DNA from: Cyanobium sp.
GTDB taxonomy: Bacteria > Cyanobacteriota > Cyanobacteriia > PCC-6307 > Cyanobiaceae
DNA: 5,159 bases
Reading direction: 5' to 3'
Assembly: GCA_014191535.1 (NCBI GenBank)
Contig: BJHC01000117.1
Location: forward strand, 1 to 5,159
Position numbers and translations under genes: made by a program. Of this stretch, positions 1-5,159 are shown in pieces (position 1 is the stretch's first letter; each line of letters opens with the position of its first letter). The notes beneath the pieces were generated by a model. It saw nothing but the letters and a program-made list of their open reading frames with translations, was not told the origin of the DNA and made no database searches.

Positions 1-1488
1 CGCCGCCCCGATGTGGATGTGCGGCGCCTGTTCACCGACCAGGGGGATCCCCCCCACGGCGGCCAACGGGGCCGCGGCCCCGACCTGGATCTGTTCGGCC
101 TCTCCCTCAGCTGGGAGCTGGATGGCCCCGTGCTGCTGGAGTTGCTGGAGCAGCAGCGCATTCCGCTCTGGGCCCACGACCGCGGCGACCACGATCCGAT
201 CGTCTTCGGCGGTGGGCCGGTGCTCACCGCCAACCCCGAACCCCTGGCCCCCTTCCTGGATGCGGTGCTGCTGGGGGATGGGGAGCTGCTGCTGCCGGCC
301 TTCCTCGATGCCCTGCAGGGGTGCCGCACGGCGCCACGCTCCGAGCGGCTGCGGCGGCTGGCCCAGGTGCCGGGGGTCTATGTGCCGGGCCTCTATGTGC
401 CCCGCTACGGCACCGATGGCCAGCTGCTGGGCGTTGAACCAACAGAGCCCGACATCCCGGCCACGGTGGCCAAACAGACCTGGCGCGGCAACACCCTCAG
501 CCACTCCACGGTGATCACCCCGGAGGCCGCCTGGCCCTCGATTCACATGGTGGAGGTGGTGCGCAGCTGCCCGGAGCTGTGCCGCTTCTGCCTGGCCAGC
601 TACCTCACCCTGCCGTTCCGCACCCCCAGCCTCGATGACGGCCTGATCCCGGCGGTGGAGGCGGGCCTGGGGGCCACCCAACGGCTGGGGCTGCTGGGGG
701 CCTCCGTGACCCAGCACCCCCAGTTCGGAGACCTGCTGCAATGGCTCGACGAGGAGCGCTTCGAAGGCACCCGCGTCAGCGTGAGTTCGGTGCGGGCCGC
801 CACGGTGACCCCTGAGCTGGGGCGGATCCTGGCCAAGCGCGGCAGCAAATCACTCACCATCGCCATCGAGAGCGGCAGCGAGCGCATGCGCCAGGTGGTG
901 AACAAGAAGCTCGCCACCGAGGAGATCTATGCCGCCGCCCGCTACGCCAAGGAGGGGGGCCTCAGCGGGCTGAAGCTCTACGGAATGGTGGGGCTCCCCA
1001 GCGAAGAGGAGACGGATGTGGAAGCCACCGCCGAGCTGCTGCTGGCCCTGAAGAAAGCCACCCCCGGCCTGCGGCTCAGCCTGGGGGTGAGCACCTTCGT
1101 ACCCAAGGCCCACACCCCCTTCCAATGGCAGGGGGTGCGCCCGGAGGCCGAGAAACGGCTCAAGCTGCTGGCCAAACGGCTCAAGCCCAAGGGCATCGAG
1201 CTACGGCCCGAGAGCTATGGCTGGAGCGTGATCCAGGCGCTGCTCTCCCGCAGCGACCGGCGGCTGGCGCCGGTGATCGCCGCCGCCCGGGGCCGCCACG
1301 ACAGCCTCGGGGGCTGGAAACAGGCCTACCGCCAGATCGGATCCAGCGGCGGCACCCCACCCTTGCCCCGTTGGGAGTCGGTGGTGCATGACCCCTGGTC
1401 AGCGGAGCAGGTGCTGCCCTGGGCCCACCTGCAGGGGCCCCTGCCGGTTACGACCCTGCGGCAGCACCACGATCAGGCCCTGGGCTGA
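1..1488 (+). CDS. Radical SAM protein with N-terminal B12-binding-like region, 5' partial
   Basis: The frame is open from base 1 to a TGA at 1486-1488, giving 495 visible residues without the natural start. A GTG at base 13 opens the frame formally, but it is probably internal because the homologous region begins before it. Numbering from base 1, the first ~110 residues look like the later half of a B12-binding-like fold, with a GGGP turn followed by TANPEP and a GDGE segment. No DxHxxG cobalamin-ligand motif is visible. The radical SAM core follows: C190, C194 and C197 form CX3CX2C with a Phe before the last Cys, which would bind a [4Fe-4S] cluster and SAM. Further along are an IESGSER segment and a YGMVGLPSEEE segment, both typical of the TIM-barrel core. 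The FVPKAHTPFQW stretch resembles that in B12-radical SAM proteins and methylthiotransferase-like enzymes. The substrate is unknown. It converges with the ligase-like gene and overlaps its end by 41 bases. The family call is firm; the reaction is not. Confidence 0.9.
   Translation, partial: RRPDVDVRRLFTDQGDPPHGGQRGRGPDLDLFGLSLSWELDGPVLLELLEQQRIPLWAHDRGDHDPIVFGGGPVLTANPEPLAPFLDAVLLGDGELLLPAFLDALQGCRTAPRSERLRRLAQVPGVYVPGLYVPRYGTDGQLLGVEPTEPDIPATVAKQTWRGNTLSHSTVITPEAAWPSIHMVEVVRSCPELCRFCLASYLTLPFRTPSLDDGLIPAVEAGLGATQRLGLLGASVTQHPQFGDLLQWLDEERFEGTRVSVSSVRAATVTPELGRILAKRGSKSLTIAIESGSERMRQVVNKKLATEEIYAAARYAKEGGLSGLKLYGMVGLPSEEETDVEATAELLLALKKATPGLRLSLGVSTFVPKAHTPFQWQGVRPEAEKRLKLLAKRLKPKGIELRPESYGWSVIQALLSRSDRRLAPVIAAARGRHDSLGGWKQAYRQIGSSGGTPPLPRWESVVHDPWSAEQVLPWAHLQGPLPVTTLRQHHDQALG
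1431..1444. repeat. 14-bp perfect palindrome at the end of the ligase-like gene
   Basis: GCAGGGGCCCCTGC reads the same on both strands. It lies three bases past the stop of the minus-strand ligase-like gene and inside the last codons of the radical SAM gene. As RNA it could fold only with a short stem (five pairs around GGCC), and no U-run follows on the minus strand. A weak role in ending the minus-strand transcript is possible. Chance is also possible, since both flanking genes are very GC-rich. A neighbouring inverted pair, CAGGTG at 1408-1413 and CACCTG at 1426-1431, adds to the local self-complementarity. Confidence 0.35.
1448..1488. other. Tail-to-tail coding overlap, 41 bases
   Basis: The plus-strand radical SAM gene ends with TGA at 1486-1488, and the minus-strand ligase-like gene ends with TAA at 1450-1448, so their 3' ends share 41 bases. 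There is no intergenic space for a conventional terminator, so each transcript must end inside, or run through, the other gene. Confidence 0.85.
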
Positions 1489-2752
1489 GCCGAGCGCGCA
1501 GGCCCACCAACAGGATCCAGCCCGCGATATTCAGCCGGCTGTCATACATGGGGATATCGGTGGCGTGCAGGGCCACCAGCACCAGCGTGGCCGCCCACCA
1601 GGCCCGCTCAAACAGCCGATCGCTGGCCATGCCCGCCGCCGCCGTGCGCCACAGCAGCCAGAGCACCAGGCCCACCAGACCCAGCGCCACCGGCCAGCCG
1701 TGGCTCTGGGCCAGATCGAGGGCGATGTTGTGGGGGTGGTTGATGAAATAGCCCGCCCGCTCCTGGTAGATGGCCCCAAACGACTGGGCCCCCCAGCCGA
1801 ACCAGGGGCGCTGGCTGATCAGCTGCACCGCCATGATCCACAGGCTCATGCGGGTGAGGGCCTCCGGGCGCACCCCCTGGGAATTGAAGTCGTTGAGCCG
1901 CCCCCAGATCGACTGGGGCACCAACTCCCGCAGGGGCATCTGCAACGCCGCCGGCACCCCCGGCAGGGTGGCCAGCAACACCGGCAGCAGCGCCAGCAGC
2001 AACACCGGCAGGAACCACAACCAACGGCCCGGCCCCAGCACCACCGGCAGCGCCAGCACCAGGGCGCCCCAGCCGTTACGCGAGTCGGTGGCGGCCAGCG
2101 CCGCCACCTGGGCCACCACGATGGCCAGGCTGGTGATCCAGGCCAACCGCAGCGAGCCCCCCGCTCGCCATTGGCGCGCATGCTGCAACCAGGCGGCCAG
2201 GGCCAGCGGCCAGGTCATCGCCAGCCAGCCGGCCGTGACGTTGGCGTATTCGAACAGGCCCGACAGGCGGCCCGGCGGATTGCCACCGGCCTGCACCCAC
2301 CAGATGATCGCGCCGCCGAACAACTGGAACGGCCCCTGCCAGCCCAACAGCATCTGGCCCAGACCCGTGACCAGCACCGGCACCGTGCCGGCCACGAACC
2401 ACAGGGCCAGCCGGCGGCGGGCCGCCGCCGTGGCCAGGTAGGGCTGAAAACCCCAGAACGCCCAGAAGAACGGCAACCAGTTGGCCAGGCCGATCCAGGC
2501 CAACCAACCGCTGGGGGCGCTCAAGCAACCGACCAGCATCCACAGGGCCACGGCGGCCAACACCAGGTTGAGGCGGTCCTGCCACCAGGGCGCCCGCCGC
2601 TGACACCCCTGGATCAGCGCCACCAGCAACAGCAGCCCCGCCAACAGGGCACTGGCGGGCAGCAGCAGCAGGGCCAGCTGAAAACAACGCCAGCCCAGGG
2701 GGGCCGCCTGGGGCGGTCGCTCGCCATCCAACCAGGCCTGGAGGCGGCTCAT
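1448..2752 (-). CDS. O-antigen ligase/polymerase family membrane protein (Wzy_C type)
   Basis: This encodes 434 residues, very hydrophobic, with about ten or more likely membrane segments, for example around 25-48, 61-78, 83-102, 116-136, 205-221, 229-262, 353-368 and 385-398. Signatures of the Wzy_C/WaaL-like superfamily are SGLFEYANVTAG (164-175), DSRNGW (223-228), the TRMSLW segment with R301, RPWFGWG (315-321) and HPHN (339-342). In WaaL ligases a periplasmic Arg and a His in this kind of position are needed to transfer undecaprenyl-linked glycan, so a role in surface polysaccharide ligation or polymerisation is plausible. The same superfamily includes IctB, once proposed as a bicarbonate transporter, but the sequence does not look like the IctB of Synechococcus PCC 7942 as I know it. 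The ATG at 2752 overlaps the purU stop (ATGA) and no strong Shine-Dalgarno is seen, which suggests translational coupling. No glycosyltransferase genes are nearby, so the substrate cannot be inferred. Family confident, function uncertain. Confidence 0.87.
   Translation of the reverse strand: MSRLQAWLDGERPPQAAPLGWRCFQLALLLLPASALLAGLLLLVALIQGCQRRAPWWQDRLNLVLAAVALWMLVGCLSAPSGWLAWIGLANWLPFFWAFWGFQPYLATAAARRRLALWFVAGTVPVLVTGLGQMLLGWQGPFQLFGGAIIWWVQAGGNPPGRLSGLFEYANVTAGWLAMTWPLALAAWLQHARQWRAGGSLRLAWITSLAIVVAQVAALAATDSRNGWGALVLALPVVLGPGRWLWFLPVLLLALLPVLLATLPGVPAALQMPLRELVPQSIWGRLNDFNSQGVRPEALTRMSLWIMAVQLISQRPWFGWGAQSFGAIYQERAGYFINHPHNIALDLAQSHGWPVALGLVGLVLWLLWRTAAAGMASDRLFERAWWAATLVLVALHATDIPMYDSRLNIAGWILLVGLRARLSPGPDRGAAAGS
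1974..2011. repeat. Short in-frame direct repeat inside a membrane helix
   Basis: AGCAACACCGGCAG occurs at 1974-1987 and again at 1998-2011, an offset of 24 bases or eight codons. A diverged third copy lies near 2037-2057. On the minus strand it encodes the LPVLLLA / LPVLLA repetition (about residues 248-261) in a hydrophobic segment of the ligase-like protein. This could be a small in-frame duplication or repeated use of the same Leu, Val and Pro codons in a GC-rich membrane protein. Confidence 0.45.
2749..2752 (-). other. ATGA stop/start overlap of purU and the ligase-like gene
   Basis: On the minus strand the purU stop TGA (2751-2749) shares bases with the ATG (2752-2750) of the next gene, making ATGA. 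The bases just upstream, within the end of purU, contain no recognisable Shine-Dalgarno. Reinitiation by the terminating ribosome is therefore the simplest reading, and it implies that both genes lie on one transcript. Confidence 0.8.
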
Positions 2753-3621
2753 TCGAACACCGCGGTGCGACCGCGGTAGACGATCACCTGTCGCTTCAGA
2801 TGCAGGCGCACCGCCCGGGCCAGGGCCAGGCGCTCGGTGTCGCGGCCCTTGCGAATCAGGTCGTCCACCTCGTCGCGATGGCTCACGGACACGGTGGACT
2901 GGGCAATGATCGGACCCCCATCGAGCTCCTCGGTGACGTAGTGGGCCGTGGCTCCGATCAGCTTCACGCCCCGCTCCCAGGCCCGGTGATAGGGCTGGGC
3001 CCCTTTGAAGGCCGGCAGGAAGGAATGGTGAATGTTGATCACCCGATGGAAGGCATCGGGGGGATCAAACGCCGCCAAGAAAGCGGGGGTGAGCACCTGC
3101 ATGTACTTGGCCAGCACCACCAGCTCGATGCCGTGCTCCGCCAGCAGCTCCAGGTGCCGCGCCTCCGCCTGCTCCCGGGTGTCGGCGCTGATGGGCACGT
3201 GCACAAAGCGGGCCCCGAATTCCTCGGCGATGGGGGCCAGATCGGGATGGTTGGCGATCACCAGCGGCACCCGCATCGGTAGCTCGCCGGTGCGCACCCG
3301 CCAGAGCAGATCCAGCAGGCAATGGTCCTGCTTGCTCACGAAGATCGCCGCCGGTGGGTGGCAATCGGAAAAGGTCACGCTGAACGCACCGCCCAGCCGT
3401 TCCGCCAGGGAGGCGGCCGCCGCCGGAATCGCGTCCCGTGGCAGACCAAACCCCTGCAGCTGCCATTCGATGCGGCTGAGGAACAGGCCCGCCCCCTGAT
3501 CGCTGTGGTGATCGGCGTGCACGATGTTGCCGCCGTTGGCCGCCACCCAGCCGGAGAGCTCCCGCACCAGACCCGGCTGATCCGGGCAGATCATCTGCAG
3601 GATGGCGGTGGCAGCCGTCAT
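2749..3621 (-). CDS. purU: Formyltetrahydrofolate deformylase
   Basis: PurU hydrolyses 10-formyl-tetrahydrofolate to formate and tetrahydrofolate in the cytosol, balancing one-carbon pools and supplying formate. From the ATG at 3621 the protein has 290 residues, a normal length. Residues ~5-85 form an ACT domain that starts ILQMICPDQPGLV and carries NGGNIVHADHHSD. Residues ~92-275 are a formyltransferase-like domain with VSKQDHCLLDLL (95-106), ANHPD, HVPIS, LAKYMQVLTPAF (170-181) and NIHHSFLPAFKGA. The catalytic triad expected from PurN/PurU is present as N196, H198 and D234, with the PurN-like spacing of 38 between Asn and Asp. I chose 3621 because the ACT domain begins just after it. An in-frame ATG at 3651 would add ten residues and cannot be excluded; neither has a clear Shine-Dalgarno. 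The frame stays open to an ATG at 4002, but that would run antisense through psbQ. It is the first gene of a probable two-gene unit with the ligase-like gene. Confidence 0.95.
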   Translation of the reverse strand: MTAATAILQMICPDQPGLVRELSGWVAANGGNIVHADHHSDQGAGLFLSRIEWQLQGFGLPRDAIPAAAASLAERLGGAFSVTFSDCHPPAAIFVSKQDHCLLDLLWRVRTGELPMRVPLVIANHPDLAPIAEEFGARFVHVPISADTREQAEARHLELLAEHGIELVVLAKYMQVLTPAFLAAFDPPDAFHRVINIHHSFLPAFKGAQPYHRAWERGVKLIGATAHYVTEELDGGPIIAQSTVSVSHRDEVDDLIRKGRDTERLALARAVRLHLKRQVIVYRGRTAVFE

Positions 3622-3652
3622 GGGGAGGGGCAGAAACGCCGGAATCCGCATT

Positions 3653-3669
3653 GTGCCGGCCGGCGGCAC
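3653..3669. repeat. Inverted repeat upstream of purU, 6-bp arms
   Basis: GTGCCG (3653-3658) pairs with CGGCAC (3664-3669) around the five-base loop GCCGG. It lies 32 bases upstream of the chosen purU start and immediately before the alternative ATG at 3651. It could form a leader hairpin on the purU transcript, but GC-rich self-complementarity of this size also arises by chance. Confidence 0.3.
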
Positions 3670-3685
3670 CCCCCAACCCCTGCAA

Positions 3686-3695
3686 CCGTTAACGG
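3686..3695. repeat. 10-bp palindrome CCGTTAACGG in the divergent spacer
   Basis: CCGTTAACGG is perfectly self-complementary and sits near the middle of the spacer. Its AT core stands out in an otherwise GC-rich region. A symmetric regulator-binding site or part of a -10 element is conceivable. I do not recognise it as the site of a named regulator. Confidence 0.3.
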
Positions 3696-3702
3696 GACAT
3701 CG

Positions 3703-3723
3703 CCCAGGGGCAAACACCCTGGG
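3703..3723. repeat. Inverted repeat, 7-bp arms with 7-base loop, before psbQ
   Basis: CCCAGGG (3703-3709) and CCCTGGG (3717-3723) are exact reverse complements around a seven-base loop, GCAAACA. The element ends 18 bases before the psbQ ATG and directly abuts the TAAAGT hexamer. It could be an operator for a dimeric regulator next to the promoter. If transcription starts upstream of it, it could instead be a hairpin in the psbQ leader. Which of these applies cannot be decided from sequence alone. Confidence 0.45.
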
Positions 3724-3741
3724 TAAAGTCCCGCAATCAGC

Positions 3742-4245
3742 ATGTCTGCCATGGTTGCTTCGCTGTTCACCCACGCCGCCGGCGCCCTCCGCCGTCTCGG
3801 GACGCTTGCCCTGGCGGTGGTGCTCTGCTTCGGCCTGGCGGCGTGCGACGGCGGCAGCCGCAAGGCGGCGAGCCTCAGCGCCGACGACATCGCCGTGATC
3901 GAGCGCCAAGCCGAAGGCTTCCTGGCCGCCCGCGACCGCCTGCCCGAGCTGGCCAGCCTGGTGAACGAGCGCGACTGGACCTTCACCCGCAACCTGATCC
4001 ACGGCCCGATGCAGGAAGTGGGCCGCGAAATGCTGTACATCAACCAGCGCCTGCTGCCGGCCGAACGGCCCGAGGCCACCAAGCGCGCCGATGCCCTCAA
4101 GGCCGCCCTGGCGGAACTGGATGAGGCCGCCCGCCTGCAGGATTCCAACAACTTGAGCAAGGCCTACATCAAGGTGGCCAGCGGCTTCGGCCTCTACGCC
4201 CAGGTGCTGCCCGCCCAGGTGCAGGCCGACCTCAAGCAGAGCTGA
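3742..4245 (+). CDS. psbQ: Photosystem II extrinsic lipoprotein PsbQ (CyanoQ)
   Basis: This encodes 167 residues. PsbQ is a small lipid-anchored protein on the lumenal side of photosystem II, where it stabilises the dimer and the oxygen-evolving complex. The N-terminus is a lipoprotein signal: R17-R18, a hydrophobic stretch of about residues 19-33, then the lipobox L32-A33-A34-C35, so the mature lipidated form would have 133 residues. The mature part is helical and charged, as expected for the four-helix bundle. It carries the PsbQ-typical segment RDWTFTRNLIHGPM (77-90) and a C-terminal SNNLSKAYIKVASGF. A second in-frame ATG at 3751 would drop three residues and leave the signal intact; neither start has a clear Shine-Dalgarno. 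It diverges from purU and lies five bases before the likely start of the FAD oxidoreductase, probably on the same transcript. I see no defect in it. Confidence 0.93.
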   Translation: MSAMVASLFTHAAGALRRLGTLALAVVLCFGLAACDGGSRKAASLSADDIAVIERQAEGFLAARDRLPELASLVNERDWTFTRNLIHGPMQEVGREMLYINQRLLPAERPEATKRADALKAALAELDEAARLQDSNNLSKAYIKVASGFGLYAQVLPAQVQADLKQS

Positions 4246-4250
4246 GCCCT

Positions 4251-5159
4251 CTGAAAACCCCCACCGATCCGAGCGCCACCATCACGGTGGTGGGCGCAGG
4301 GATGGTGGGCTTAGCGGTGGCCTGGCTGCTGTGCCGCCAGGGCCATCGCGTTGAACTGATCGCCCCCGCAGAGGCAGATCTGAGCCGGGGTCGCAGCGGC
4401 AGCGCCGCCGCCCTGGGCCTGCTGATGGCCCAGGTGTATCGACGCAGCAGCGGCCGCGGTTGGCGGCTGCGGCAGCACTCCCAGGCCCTCTGGCACAGCT
4501 GGCGCCAGGAGCTGGCCCAACGGGGCCACCCCATCCCCTACCGCCCGGGGCTGCTGCAGCTAGCCGCCTCGGCCGAGGAGCTGGAGGCCCAGAGGCGGCT
4601 GGTGGAGCAGCGCCAGGCCCAGGGGCTGCCACTGCAGCTGGTGGACCGTGCCGCGTTGCACGCCCTGGAGCCCCCCCTGCCCGCAGCGGCCCTGGGGGGC
4701 GTGCTCTCGCCGGCGGATGGGCAGCTCGATCCGATCGCCACCATGGCGGCCCTGCGGTCCGATGCCGAGGCGGCAGGGCTGCAGACCCGATCGGCGGCCG
4801 TGGAGCACATCAGCCGTGGAGGGGATGGCGAGCAGCGCTGGCGGGTGCATGGCCACGATGGCCGCACCAGCAGCTGCCGCTGGCTGGTGATAAGCGCAGG
4901 GCTCGGCAGTGCCGCCCTGGTGCAACCCCTAGGGCACGAACGCCCCCAGGAGCCCGTGCTGGGCCAGGCCCTGGAGTTGCAGCTCCCCAGCGGCTGCGGC
5001 GACCCCAGCACCTGGCCGGGCAGCGTCAGCTGGGGGGGCATCAACCTGGTGCCACGGCCGGAGGGACGCCTTTGGCTCGGGGCCACGGTCGAACCGGGTG
5101 CCATGGCGGATCCAGGCCCCCTGGCGGATCTGCGGCAGCTGGGGGGCCATGCCCCGGAC
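4251..5159 (+). CDS. FAD-dependent oxidoreductase, glycine oxidase / D-amino-acid dehydrogenase-like, 3' partial
   Basis: The frame is open from just after an in-frame TGA at 4122-4124 to the window end, where the gene is cut off; 303 residues are visible from the CTG at 4251. Residues 10-27 form the FAD-binding beta-alpha-beta start with G15-A-G17-M-V-G20. The protein then follows the DAO family layout: a Ser/Ala-rich SGSAAALGLL segment, YRPGLLQLA, and DGQLDP (156-161) after a region resembling ThiO. A likely role is FAD-dependent oxidation of glycine or another small amine; the substrate is not determined. The acidic residue usual at the end of the second strand, which binds the FAD ribose, is Ala38 here. 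No ATG, GTG or TTG lies between the upstream stop and the Rossmann strand. A CTG at 4251, five bases after psbQ, is the best start. GTG at 4287 would remove most of the first strand. Family confident, start weak. Confidence 0.82.
   Translation, partial: MKTPTDPSATITVVGAGMVGLAVAWLLCRQGHRVELIAPAEADLSRGRSGSAAALGLLMAQVYRRSSGRGWRLRQHSQALWHSWRQELAQRGHPIPYRPGLLQLAASAEELEAQRRLVEQRQAQGLPLQLVDRAALHALEPPLPAAALGGVLSPADGQLDPIATMAALRSDAEAAGLQTRSAAVEHISRGGDGEQRWRVHGHDGRTSSCRWLVISAGLGSAALVQPLGHERPQEPVLGQALELQLPSGCGDPSTWPGSVSWGGINLVPRPEGRLWLGATVEPGAMADPGPLADLRQLGGHAPD

Larger units (their letters stand above)
3622..3741. promoter_or_regulatory. Divergent purU / psbQ spacer, likely holding both promoters
   Basis: These 120 bases separate the two divergent starts and are the only non-coding stretch of any size in the window, so the promoters for both directions probably lie here or slightly inside the genes. 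TAAAGT at 3724-3729 could serve as a -10 element for psbQ, which would give a very short leader of only a few bases. No convincing -35 box lies at the right distance, and no clear -10 is seen on the minus strand. Three self-complementary elements are present: two inverted repeats and one 10-bp palindrome. If purU starts at 3651 instead, the spacer shrinks to 90 bases. Confidence 0.45.

Noticed and set aside
42..53. GGGGGATCCCCC palindrome near the left edge
   Set aside because: It lies inside the coding sequence of the radical SAM protein and is explained by Gly-Asp-Pro codons in a GC-rich genome.
1448..2752. Calling the membrane protein IctB bicarbonate transporter
   Set aside because: It shares only the broad Wzy_C-type layout with IctB. 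The motif wording differs from the PCC 7942 protein as I remember it, and that transport role is itself uncertain.
1388..2779. A 463-codon open frame on the plus strand, rich in Gln, His, Pro and Arg
   Set aside because: It lies opposite the ligase-like gene. Its composition is what GC-rich antisense reading of a Leu/Trp/Ala-rich membrane protein gives, and it has no domain resemblance.
3622..4002. N-terminal extension of purU to an ATG at 4002
   Set aside because: The added ~127 residues run antisense through psbQ and resemble no domain. The ACT domain begins right after 3621.
4232..5150. Several minus-strand open frames opposite the FAD gene
   Set aside because: They are low-complexity, Pro/Ala/Arg-rich frames opposite a gene with clear FAD-family motifs; they are shadows.
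1..5159. HIP1 octamers (GCGATCGC) typical of many cyanobacteria
   Set aside because: I checked the GATC sites by eye and found only partial matches such as CCGATCGC, no exact octamer.
1..5159. tRNA or other RNA genes, CRISPR arrays, insertion sequences, defence genes
   Set aside because: No regularly spaced repeats, tRNA-like cloverleaf segments, transposase motifs or terminal inverted repeats were seen. Nearly all bases are accounted for by five ordinary genes.

Overview
The window looks like cyanobacterial chromosome, most likely a picocyanobacterium of the high-GC Cyanobium / Synechococcus group. Base composition is very GC-rich, genes are tightly packed, and there is a clear gene for the cyanobacterial photosystem II lipoprotein PsbQ. 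The cyanobacterial HIP1 octamer (GCGATCGC) does not occur in exact form, which fits that group better than most freshwater cyanobacteria. The genus is an inference from composition and gene content, not from a database comparison.

Layout. Bases 1-1488 (+) hold the 3' part of a radical SAM protein of unknown substrate; its N-terminus lies outside the window. Its last 41 bases overlap, tail to tail, the end of a membrane protein of the O-antigen ligase/polymerase family (1448-2752, -). That gene sits directly downstream of purU (2749-3621, -), formyltetrahydrofolate deformylase, and the two are joined by a 4-base ATGA stop/start overlap. A 120-base divergent spacer (3622-3741) with small inverted repeats separates purU from psbQ (3742-4245, +). 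Almost immediately after psbQ comes an FAD-dependent amino-acid oxidase/dehydrogenase-like gene (about 4251 to the window end, +). It has no ATG, GTG or TTG start in a plausible place, so a CTG start is the best reading.

How they fit together. There are two likely transcription units diverging from the 3622-3741 spacer: purU plus the ligase-like gene to the left, and psbQ plus the FAD oxidoreductase to the right. PurU hydrolyses 10-formyl-tetrahydrofolate to formate and tetrahydrofolate. The FAD enzyme belongs to a superfamily that includes glycine oxidase and D-amino-acid dehydrogenase. A link through glycine/one-carbon metabolism is possible but not shown by the sequence. PsbQ acts in the thylakoid lumen on photosystem II.

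No RNA gene, mobile element, CRISPR array or defence system is visible, and no gene-free stretch exceeds 120 bases. I see no clear undescribed multi-gene system. The points most worth a second look are the start of the FAD gene, the loss of its usual FAD-ribose acidic residue, the substrate of the radical SAM protein, and the regulatory spacer.
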